Program-made: the position numbers and the translations under genes
Notes under the pieces: model-generated
Told to the model about the DNA's origin: nothing
Database searches by the model: none
Seen by the model: only the letters and a program-made list of their open reading frames with translations
Shown: in pieces, positions 33,424 to 42,686 of the stretch
How the letters are laid out: every line of letters begins with the position of its first letter
How positions within the stretch are numbered: position 1 is the stretch's first letter
NCBI GenBank assembly: GCA_934047225.1
Contig: OW204000.1
Coordinates: 12,976,001-13,040,000, forward strand
DNA: 64,000 bases
DNA from: Ypsolopha sequella
Lineage: Eukaryota > Arthropoda > Insecta > Lepidoptera > Ypsolophidae
Direction of reading: 5' to 3'

Positions 33424-33741
33424 AAAATAGTAACGGACTTCAAATGTAACTGCAGCCATTCGCTAAAAAAGTATAAAATAATTATAAAATGACCGATGGT
33501 ACCGAAATAACACTTTTTCCGCCTTCTTTCTTCCTGAAAAATATGTTCTCTAGAAGTCGGCGCTCTTATATTGGTTTCTGTGTTGCTATAACCAAGGGAA
33601 CGCGGTGACTTTTAAAGAAAATATTTTTCAGGAACAAAGAAGTCGGAAAAAGTGTTATTTCAGTACCATCGGTCATTTTATAATTATTTTTAATTTTTTT
33701 GCGAATGGCTGCAGTTACATTTTAAAGTCGGTTACTATTTT
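33424..33741. mobile_element. Foldback MITE, arms about 120 bp
   Basis: The arms begin tagtaacggacttcaaatgt and contain aatgaccgatggtaccgaaa. The centre is about 80 bp. It is a near-perfect foldback with no coding. Confidence 0.8.
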
Positions 33742-33869
33742 GCGTTAAAAATGTATTATTTTACATTTTTTAGTGTTGACGGGTCAAATTGTGTAATGTG
33801 GATAGTTCTTGTAAACGCGCTGTTGATATAGAACGAAGGACAAGTAATAATTGATTATATTTAATAAAT

Positions 33870-34350
33870 ACCCTGTAATCAGCACCCTAATACAAACTGA
33901 TTGCCGTAATCTCAAGTTATGTGCTGTCACCCGTTGAGGAGTTCTATGGTAATGAGGCCAAGATCAAAGATCAGGTGGAGAAATTACAATTTACAAGTAG
34001 TACTTGGCAATCACCATCCTAATACAAAGCGATTGCCTTCATCTTGAGTGGTATGCTGTCGTCCGTTAAGGAGTTCTATGGTGGTGAAGCCAGGATGGAA
34101 GGTCAGGTGGGTATTCTGATAATTTCCAAGAAATTCCCGACAATCAGCACCCTACCAAAGTGATTGCCGCAATCTCGAGTTAAGTGCTCTCATTCGTTAA
34201 GGAGTTCTATGGTAATGACTTATTGAATAAGACCAGGATTGAAGGTCAGGTGGAAGATTGACAATTTCCAAGTAATACTCTGCGATCAACATCGTAGTAC
34301 AAAGCGATTTCCTTAATATCAAGTGGTACGCTGTTACTTTATGAGGCGTT
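33870..34350. repeat. Imperfect tandem repeat, about 3.5 units of 135 bp
   Basis: Each unit carries caatcagcaccctaa-like sequence, then gattgccgtaatctcaagtt-like sequence, aggagttctatggtaatga and aaggtcaggtgga. Units differ by roughly 15-25 percent by eye. Bordering phrases (aagtcggtt on both sides) suggest the array belongs to one larger transposable element. Confidence 0.75.
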
Positions 34351-34849
34351 CCACTGCCTATCTCTGAAAACTTTCATCAGGTCAAGGAAATTCTTCCAAA
34401 CAAAAAAAGAATTCAATTCCGTTCAGAAATTACGGAGATAAGGAATAACATACCCAAAAAAAATACAGTCGAATTGAGATCCTCCTCTTTTTTTCAAGTC
34501 GGTTAAAAAAAAAGAAATGTCATGAACAAGTATTTACTAAAAGCTAAATACTATAGTCGTTGAAAAACTAAATCGTGAAAAACTCAAGCCTACCATCGCA
34601 ATTTGTTTTTTTTGTGATGGCAACTGTGCGAGTAGGACACAGGCATCAACTGTTTGTTGTCCCGCTCGGCACGTTTTCTCTAGTTGGTTATGTCATAATA
34701 AAATAACTTTTAACTGTATGGAATAGAGTCTATTTTTCTACGCGTCACATCCTTGAGTGCACAATCCAGTTTAGGTATACATCCATGAAATATAACCATA
34801 GAAAATGTTGCTAGGTGACCGATTCGCGTTCTCCCCAAATCTTACCCAG

Positions 34850-35187
34850 ACAGAAGAATCCCCCCAAAATTCAGGTATTGAAGAAAAAAATCCCCACAAA
34901 AGACAAAATATATAATTATTAATAAAATCCAATTTTATGCTATTTCAGCAATAGCTTCAATTACTGGATCAGCGTCTTTACACGCGCCGTCTACAGTTCC
35001 GTACATTTTACCTGAGTTAAATCTGTTACGAATGTTTGAACTTGGTTCAAAATTAACACATCCTTCTGGAAATGTATACCTTATTCTCAAAATTTTTCCC
35101 CCAAAAATCCCCCCAAAGGATTTATTCTCCTAGAGGCTAAAAATACCCCCAAATTTGCAGGGAATCCCCCTTTATCTGACATCACTG
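34850..35187 (-). mobile_element. Possible hAT-like remnant with a short coding scrap
   Basis: The right end read in minus is cagtgatgtcagataaaggg, like a hAT terminus; no left match was found. A minus frame around 34940-35085 reads FPEGCVNFEPSSNIRNRF and ends EAIAEIA before a stop. I do not recognise it. Confidence 0.3.
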
Positions 35188-35198
35188 ACCACAGATCA

Positions 35199-35371
35199 TA
35201 TAATGGTATCGATTCGGCGTAACACGACTTAACTTATTTGACAGGACTAACCTTATTTTAAGCTTTCCGTCTTTTTCTTTCTTTATCGAAAAGACAAGGA
35301 CAGAACCGTTAAATTAAGTTTAGTCCTGTCAAATAAGTTAAGATGTGCTACACCGAATCGATACCATTATA
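35199..35371. mobile_element. Palindromic MITE (family shared with 45627)
   Basis: Arms of about 50 bp begin taatggtatcgattcggcgt and include gacaggactaa. A sister copy at 45627-45781 has the same centre (gtctttgtcttttcgata-like). Confidence 0.75.
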
Positions 35372-36514
35372 TACATTAAAAATACAGTCGTTCATAAACT
35401 CTACGATACTCACACCGTAAATTTCAAACTTAAAAAACTTGTCAGGGTTGCGTTCTTAAACGCCCGGGTAAATGTTAATTATCACTGTTAATGTTAATTG
35501 TCAACCGTGTCACAACCACCAGAGTGAAAACGTACATACATAAACCTTGTCAGAAATGAACTCAGAATAAGGAATACAAATAGAAGCCTGGCTAAAGTAA
35601 TACGCGGAGAAAGACACCTATCCTTGATTTTCTTACGACATTCTAGTGCGTTAGAGAGAGATGGATATGTATTGGTTTTTTCTTAATTAGGTAGGTTGTC
35701 ACTAGTTCGTTGCTTTGCTAGTGATGTAACAATGTCGATTTTCGACTACGATAAATAGACCAAATCGAAATGAACCACGACCAATCTGCTTACCACGCAT
35801 TATATCGTATCAAAGTGTGAAAAAAAAGAGAAGGAGGCACCGACCTTTCTGGTGACATCCTCTTGCTTTGGAAGAAGGCCAAGAGAATTAATAACAAAGT
35901 GGTCTCTGTCTACCCCAGTGGGACACATGTTATATTGTGTAAATAAGGAATTAATGAAAGGATATCTTTCGTTTAGCATAATATTTTTTATTAAGTACAA
36001 ATTACTATATCGTAGGCAGGTAGGTACATAAGTTAAGTCCAAAATTGTGCTTGTTTCTAGTACAAAAAATGCTGTAGCTTGTATCAGAGATACAACCGTA
36101 AACTATTTAAGTGGATACTCTTTAAGTCGCCTCTTAATTCAATCAAATAGATGTTCGTTGATGTCGCGTCTTTGTTCAAACAAGGAGGAAGGAATTAATC
36201 GCAACAATAGAAATCATAATAATCATAGACTTATAGGATTCGTAATAATAATATTATGTCAATGATGAGCGATGACAGCGCAATCACTACAGAGGTAATT
36301 TAATTTGTTTTATTATATCTATCAAATAAACATCAACTTATCTTGAATAATAACTAATAACAAATAATGAACGATTAAAATACCTAATAACCTGTAATAA
36401 GAAATCAAATTATGCGCAGTTCAAGTCAATAAGCATTCTCAAAATTCATTTCACGATAGAACTACCCTGTCAAAATACTTTTATTGTGCGCAAAATCCAT
36501 CGAAAACCTTTGAT
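35372..36514. other. Region downstream of GPR155
   Basis: An open minus frame at 35800-36042 contains the phrase ctgtctaccccagtgggac, close to a LINE-tail phrase also found at 49250, so it is probably repeat-derived. An AATAAA overlapping the GPR155 stop could serve for polyadenylation. Nothing else is supported. Confidence 0.45.
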
Positions 36515-36707
36515 TTATTTAAAAGTATATAGCAGAGGGGAGTTAGTGAAGTGATGTGCATTGTTTATATGTGCAATAAGTCGTCCGTCTAGTAAATGGC
36601 AGCCATATTGCACCGCTTCCTGTTCGTCCTTGGCGAGCCCGCAGGAGATCAGCCATCGCACGAGGCAAGAGCCGCGGAATACGCCCTTGTAAGTACGCAT
36701 GCGCCAT
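36515..36707 (-). CDS. GPR155: GPR155/LYCHOS last exon: DEP domain and stop
   Basis: The exon has 193 nt. The acceptor is ccattctag; the first base completes the split Arg codon from the exon at 40529. It encodes most of a DEP domain: TYKGVFRGSCLVRWLISCGL, then QEAVQYGCHLLDGRLIAHIN and HHFTNSPLLYTF before TAA. The order (insert strand, helix with LV.WL, EAV.YG..L) is that of GPR155 DEP domains. In the family, the DEP-containing C-terminus takes part in mTORC1 signalling at the lysosome. A Tc1-like element ends 17 bp upstream of the exon. Confidence 0.9.
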
Positions 36708-36724
36708 CTAGAATGGAATAGGTA

Positions 36725-37424
36725 CAGTAGCCGTCAATAGAAATTGTGAACTATGTAAACAAAGCGCCATGTTGTCTTTGTCTATGAATAGGTGAACTAT
36801 CTAGAGATGGGTAAGTATGTGATTAAAATATGTTAGGTGCTTAATTAGTTTTCTTTATTTGATTCATCGCTAAAATATTCTGATGAATCGCTAGTCAAAT
36901 CGCCCACGTTAATTACAAATGGTTCCGTCACAGCGTTGTTGGCCGTATCTATTATCTCATCCAGTTCTTTCATTTTTTCTTCTACTTTTAGGACATGAGG
37001 TACACATTTTAGAGCATCGCTGGAAGATCACACAGCTCTCGATAGAATCACACACACGTTTATGTCAAAGATTATGAAGTAACGCTGTTAAAAAAAAATG
37101 ACGGAATAAAATAACATCACGAATAATATAGGTTTATATTCAAATAGATTCGTACATCACCAATTTTCAAAGACAATACAGATTCGATGAGAAAAAAATA
37201 TGACAGCAATCTCGACGCAGTACAGAATTGACTATTGATTCTATGATTTTCCGTAATTAACTGGTGATTATTGAATATTTCATGATGAAATACAGTGAAT
37301 GACTGGTAAGACTCGATGCTTCATGATTTGGAATAATGTTCAATGAGACTCCGTGACAGAACCTTGAGAAAAATTGAGAAAACGGTTTGTTTACATAGTC
37401 CACAATTTCTATTGACGGCGACTT
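36725..37424 (-). mobile_element. Tc1/mariner-like element with a C-terminal transposase remnant
   Basis: Inverted ends of about 35 bp (cagtagccgtcaatagaaat) are flanked by TA on both sides (36723-36724 and 37425-37426). It carries only the last part of a transposase. It lies within the last GPR155 intron, 17 bp from the acceptor of the DEP exon. Confidence 0.75.
36845..37023 (-). pseudogene. C-terminal piece of a Tc1-like transposase
   Basis: The frame reads LKCVPHVLKVEEKMKELDEI, then FVINVGDLTSDSSEYF and a stop. It resembles the C-terminal piece at 31018 (HV..VE..., FVINV, acidic Ser-rich tail) though the nucleotide sequences differ. No catalytic core is present. Confidence 0.5.
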
Positions 37425-37975
37425 TATAAGTTGATTCGCAGGCTACTAACAATCTAAAGTGAGATTTCACAACGAACCCACTGAGTTGTAGCAAGTCGGG
37501 AGTCGCAAGGTGAAGTATCGATTTACAACGAAACTTGTCAGGCGGTTTTGAGCATGCAACGTAATATAATTATTTGTGTTACAAGGGGCCAATTAGTAAT
37601 ATTTTGATAGTCGAGTACGCTATTTTGAATTCAGAGCGAAGCGAAGGATTCTATAGTAGGGATTCTTGGACGAATAAACCTCCAAAGTAGAATCCTGAGC
37701 GTAGCGACCAAATATTACTTGGGCCCAAGTGATACACACTATTTTCCATCACTACCGATGAGAAATAGAAAAAGCTACGAGTACCTGGTAATTTGTGGTA
37801 ATAATTGTTGCACCACATTTAGCTGCACCATTTACTATGTTTTCAGAAGTTAATATATCACTATCACTACATAATCGAACTCATTTTTAATTATTATTTG
37901 CAATAACTTAGCAAAGACTAGCGTGAAAATTTCTAAAAAAGAAGAATAAGTACATATCATCATGCACATGTACAG
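37425..37975. other. GPR155 last intron, no clear feature
   Basis: Two reversed-like phrases around 37630-37710 (attcagagcgaagcgaagga and gaatcctgagcgtagcgacc) suggest a short degenerate repeat. No gene seen. Confidence 0.4.
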
Positions 37976-38525
37976 CAGAGCCACTGAGTGATGGCGCCTA
38001 TGACGTTTAAATGCCTACAAAGTATCGTAATTATTTATAAGCAAATGTGAATTTAAAAACGTAATACTTCATTGTTGATAGTGATGTACTACTTGTTTCG
38101 GTTATTATTTTTCGATTTGAATGTTGCTTTATTGTGCAATAGAATTCGTATAGAAACAATTTTTTTTTTTAAAGTTTCTCAATTTTTATAGGTCGTGTTT
38201 GAGGTGGCCAAGTTACGCAATAATATTTAATTAAAAACAAAACAATGACGAAGTTAAACTAAACGAAAATAAATGACAGTAAACTACTTTTTTCGATTTA
38301 GATATTTAAACATCTCTTGGAGGCCCCGGGGCACTACACCGCATAGCCCTCCGATAGCTACGCCACTGGTTTAGGCTCATTTTCCTTTTGTATCATAATG
38401 TTGAATGTTGAATGACGTGTCTAATGTTGAGTAAACTCACACTTGATTTTTATTTTTAACCGAAATTTGAAATGTACCTCATCACTAAATGCAGCTGTCA
38501 TAAGTGCCATCACTCAGTGGCTCTA
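37976..38525. mobile_element. TIR element, about 0.55 kb
   Basis: Inverted ends of about 27 bp (agagccactgagtgatggcg) bound an AT-rich interior without coding. Target duplication not resolved. Confidence 0.65.
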
Positions 38526-39720
38526 CTTAAGGTATAATTTTTTTTTCATCGCGCATTGCCGCCAATGCCTAACCGGCCAGTAACTTCTTCGTAAATTATG
38601 CGTTCGATCTCTTTGGTTAACTGACGCTAATCTATCAAAAACACGAACGCGGACCAATCAGAAGAGAGAAAGCGCAAACTCCCATGGGAATAAAACTGAA
38701 TTTGGCTCCCGCTATCCTCTAAAGCCAATTGTCGTTTTTCGAATAGGTGTGATGAAATAATAATGATATATTTTACAAACTGGCTGTAATATATACTACG
38801 TTAAGGGAGACGATGCAAATTTCCCCGACTGAGACCGGCCGGCATCTGACTGCTAGTGACTTGACCCTCGTACTATGATAATCATGCGTAGTTGCATTTT
38901 ATAACAGAAGTCATACAAGTCGGAAGTATCGTTTTCTAAAATTAAGTACAGTGAAATCCGTTTAGAAAGAAAGAAAATACATTTATTTGTCAATAAACAA
39001 CCAATTACACAAAAACTTTAAAACAGACAAAAAGGACGCAGCTCAGCAAAATGCTGTGAGTGCGTACATCTGCATAGCGCTGATTTTCAGCTGTCCCTGT
39101 TATGCTATGAAAACGTTTAGGCCACCTCCGTGATCTAGGCGTTCAAACTTTACTCTTTGACTCAACTGTCATGCACGGTTGAGCGATTTATCCTCAGATT
39201 TATCGTATGCCATGTGTCGCGTATTGTCGTATTCTAGCAAATTTTTGTTTTTGTGGGCGCAGTTTAGTTGCTACACATCACACACGCACACACATCGAAT
39301 TTCGTTTCATCAACTGTTCGATAGATGGCACTAGGTATGTCACAATTTATCTAGTATAGTAGCGACATCAAAAATAATAAGTCGAACTACTAGGTACCGG
39401 CGAAAATAATAAGTTTTACGCGAGCTTTGTTCTAATGTATGGAGTGAGCAATCTATCCTTCCTTTATTTATCTATGGTGCAGCTAACGTGCACTTTAAAA
39501 CTGTGGGTCTACATTTGTGCCTAAAGCACATCAATAGGACAACTACGCTGGGAAGCAACAATCGTCGGTGAAACACGGGAGTACGATTGTTGACGGTGAC
39601 TTGCATTTCTCAGTCCATGCTCGGTAACACCTCTGACACTCCGTCGGAGATTTATCAAGCGGACAGTGAATGACAGTGGGCAAATTCGGTCCAAGCGCTG
39701 CCAAGATCAAGACATATTTT
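38526..39720. other. GPR155 last intron, repeat scraps
   Basis: The stretch near 38960-39010 (agaaagaaaatacatttatt) looks like a reversed LINE tail. A CA-rich stretch lies at 39275-39297. A member of the dispersed family seen at 14898 lies at 39590-39660. Confidence 0.4.
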
Positions 39721-39945
39721 AAATGAAAGGACATAATCTAGTCCTCAAGCAAGCAGAATCCCATCAAAATCTATCCAAAAGATTTTGAGATATGACTAAT
39801 TATGTTTTACAACCTCCCGTACTTCAGTTCTTGTAATTAACACGGGGCCCTGACGAAAGTTTTTTGCAAATCTTAACGAATACATTTTATTTTATTTCAA
39901 TGGGATTCTGCTTGCTTGAGGACTACATTATGTCCTTTTATTTAG
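39721..39945. mobile_element. MITE with about 45-bp TIR
   Basis: Arms contain aaggacataatctagtcctc / and its complement with ctcaagcaagcagaatccca. Interior is about 130 bp. No coding. Confidence 0.7.
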
Positions 39946-39968
39946 CACACATCTAAATCTTGGCGGCG

Positions 39969-40437
39969 CAAAATTCAAAAAGTTTATTTTGCAAAGTAAT
40001 ACACGTTTCACAAGTCAAATTTTAATCTTATAAAAATATATGTAATAAAATAATAAATGTACATGAACTAGATTAAATGTTTATTTAATTTATGTAGCAA
40101 TATATATACGATTAAAATTATAGGTAAAATATTATTATACAAGGTGAAATCCAATCAACCGCCCGAACCCACACCGGAGAGCCGGCCAGGGACCAGGAAC
40201 AAGGTTCAATGATCACCAACCGAGCCCCCAGCACGAATCCAGGCGGCCGACCAAATCCCATCCTATATACTACATAGTAATAGGTTACATATATAAATAC
40301 ATGCCTACGTCCGCCCATTCGATTAGTCTTGCTAAGAAGAACGGGCAAGAAACTTGGCAAGATCATATCTTTTTTTTAACATAAACTTATACTATACATA
40401 AAATTACTTATATCTACTTTAACCAAGGGATAAGAAA
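39969..40437 (-). mobile_element. 3' end of the 13257-type LINE, reverse copy
   Basis: In minus orientation this matches 14126-14600, including the phrase catgatcttgccaagtttct and the tttgaa tail. It holds only 3' UTR. The two copies differ by few bases by eye, so both insertions are probably young. It ends about 90 bp from the GPR155 exon at 40529. Confidence 0.85.
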
Positions 40438-40528
40438 ATACGCTTGGACCAACTCCCATACAAGTTTGCCCAATGTCATTTGTATGTGTGCGGCTATACT
40501 ATGAGTAGTGTGAGAAGCAGTTAGGTAC

Positions 40529-40654
40529 CTGGTATCCTTAGCAATAGCATCCTTGCATCGGTCCAGATGATGCGTGATGAACTGATCACAGACGTGCTTC
40601 GTCTCGAAGCTGAGGTCCTCAATGGCGGGCAGAACTACAGTATCGGCTCCGAAC
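40529..40654 (-). CDS. GPR155: GPR155/LYCHOS exon: helix leading into the DEP domain
   Basis: The exon has 126 nt, phase 2 in and phase 2 out. The acceptor is ttcggttcag and the donor is ACCAG|gtacct. It encodes FGADTVVLPAIEDL and then KHVCDQFITHHLDRCKDAI, which corresponds to the CQQFIHYHRDLCIRNI helix of vertebrate GPR155 just before the DEP domain. Confidence 0.85.
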
Positions 40655-40789
40655 CTGAACCGAAGATATGTACACATAAAATAACAAACTGAAACAGAGG
40701 TTTATAATCATAAAATAAATGAAAAGTATGTAAAATAAAAATCTGATTATTAACTGATATGTTAGGCACTTTAAAAAAGTGCTGTACAT

Positions 40790-41150
40790 CGCATATTGAC
40801 TGAAAATTGGGGCATGAGAGAGCTGTACGGAAGATAGGTGCCGCGGTTACTCACAATAGAGCAAAAACAACGTCGTGATGATGTTTCAGTCGAGTGGTAA
40901 GCGATGTTTCACAATAATAAAGCCGAATTTTTGCGCCGATCCGTTACCGTGGACGAAACATGGGTCCATCATTTCACACCTGAGACTAAAGAGCAGTCAA
41001 AACAATGGACTCTAAGAGGAGAACCGGCTCCTAAGAAGGCCAAGACAGTTCCACCTGCTGGAAAGGTCATGGCGTCAGTTTTTTGGGAGGCACGTTGAAT
41101 AATTTTCATCGATTATCTTCAAAAAGGTAAAACAATTAACAGCGTGTATT
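40790..41150 (+). pseudogene. mariner transposase fragment
   Basis: A frame with at least two stops reads LGMRELYGR, EQKQRRDDVSVEW, then VTVDETWVHHFTPETKEQSK and KKAKTVPPAGKVMASVFWEA, with YLQKGKTIN after a stop. These are the central blocks of a mariner transposase of the mauritiana/Hsmar1 kind. Asp of the VDETW block (the first catalytic residue) is present, but both ends are missing and no TIRs were found. Confidence 0.85.
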
Positions 41151-41545
41151 GGGGGGGTAGCTCTTATGGTACTTTTCTAAACTCCATAACTTCCAGATAC
41201 GCCAGTTTATTCCTATACGTTATTTACCTAGACGTTGCAAAGGTCCATTCGCCCCGGTATTATGATACTAACTTTTGGAAACGATACTTCCGACATGTAT
41301 TCATGACTTTTATTATAAAGTGCAACTACACATGATTATCATGGTACAAGGTTCAGCTCACGAGCGGTCAGAGGCCGACGCGGCGGTGTCTTTTGTGCCG
41401 AGAGTCGAGACGGCGACATTTTATTTGACTCGGCGGCAGGTGTCAGTCGGGGGAATGACCCGCTTTGCAACGTCTCGGTCCTTACAGTCCTTATGTCCTT
41501 ACAGGAACAGTATCTCTTATGCCTGACCATGTGTTGGCCGACATA

Positions 41546-42106
41546 CAGTGTATTCCTCGTACAAGTGCACATCCGAAAGTGGGTCAAACTAGATCTAAAT
41601 ATATCGACAAAAACAAAGAAATCTTGAAAAAATACTCCACCTGGGTATCTTTGTATGGGACGCGAGAGCAGTGCCTTTGGTTAACCGCTCGTAGAAAATA
41701 TTTTATTTATGATAGAACTTTGTATTTTTTTTTTGTTAGAAAGATAATGGAATAGACAATGATAAATAGTTGACTATTACTCAAAAAAAAAAAGACGGAA
41801 AAATTAAAGAAATAATCTTTTAGGATATTATTTTTATGGTAATGGTAGTTGATAATGTTTTGTTTTTGATTTGGTATGCAACGTCTATTCTTAAGAATTA
41901 TAACAGTTTTATTTCATTGCATTACTCGCGATAGATCAAAAGTTATGACATATTTTATACATAGTCTCCATGTAAGGCAAAACAAATTTTAAAACGTAAA
42001 TTTATAAAACAAAGATTTTCAAAAAAAATATATAAATTTTTTTGTCGGTAAAATAAGGTCTAGTTTCACCCCTTTCCGGATGTGCACTTGTACGAGGGAC
42101 ACACTG
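41546..42106. mobile_element. Tc1/mariner-like non-autonomous element with TA target duplication
   Basis: Inverted ends of about 50 bp (cagtgtattcctcgtacaag on the left; cagtgtgtccctcgtacaag as the complement of the right) are flanked by TA at 41544-41545 and 42107-42108. It codes nothing recognisable. It ends about 95 bp from the GPR155 exon at 42202. Confidence 0.8.
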
Positions 42107-42201
42107 TATGACTGAAAAATCTACAAGAACAAGCTTATTCAGCCCAGCTGTTCCGGAGCAGTTGCCGAGGCTTCGCTATAAATCAAGTTATAATAACTTA
42201 C

Positions 42202-42377
42202 CATTTCGTCTTCAGGATCCTGAGAGCCGGTATGAAGAACTCGTCGGGGTCCAGCCCGAACAGAATCAACATAACGAGCCCTTGCCCGTAGTTAGCGGCG
42301 ACGTCCAGGAACTGTATCTCCACGTAGATCCCGGACTCGTCTTTCTGCATCATGCTCCACGTTGTGTACGTTATACC
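42202..42377 (-). CDS. GPR155: GPR155/LYCHOS exon: penultimate membrane region
   Basis: The exon has 176 nt, phase 0 in and phase 2 out. The acceptor is tcctatgtccag and the donor is AAATG|gtaagt. It encodes ITYTTWSMMQKDESGIYVEI followed by QFLDVAANYGQGLVMLILFG and LDPDEFFIPALRIL, which aligns with the CLWWLF, RLYVELQFF, FNFGQGFISFGIFGLD block of vertebrate GPR155. A hydrophobic segment (GLVMLILFGL) should span the membrane. Confidence 0.9.
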
Positions 42378-42686
42378 CTGGACATAGGAATATTTTTTAA
42401 TGTATTCTCGGTATTTCGCCAATGCCGCGTCCCATCGAAGGAAGAGAAAAAATAATGATTAAATATTTCCCGGCCGCAGCTGCTTCCCACTTTTTCTTTT
42501 CTATATAATAATATAATAATAAATAAATATATAATAATATCGAAAGTGTTCTTTTTTCCTTTGTTTGAACAACAATAATTCAAAAAAGTGTGTATATCCC
42601 ACTATCCCATCCCACTAATATTATAAATACGAAAGTTTGTTGGTGTTTGTTACTCCTTCACGCCGTAATAGCTGGGTCCGTTAGCT

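Noticed and set aside
33870..34350. CRISPR-like array
   Set aside because: Units are long, imperfect and adjoin each other without spacers, in a eukaryotic genome.
35800..36042. 80-codon minus-strand frame downstream of GPR155
   Set aside because: It contains a phrase typical of lepidopteran LINE tails and lies past the GPR155 stop; no splice sites or homology support a gene.
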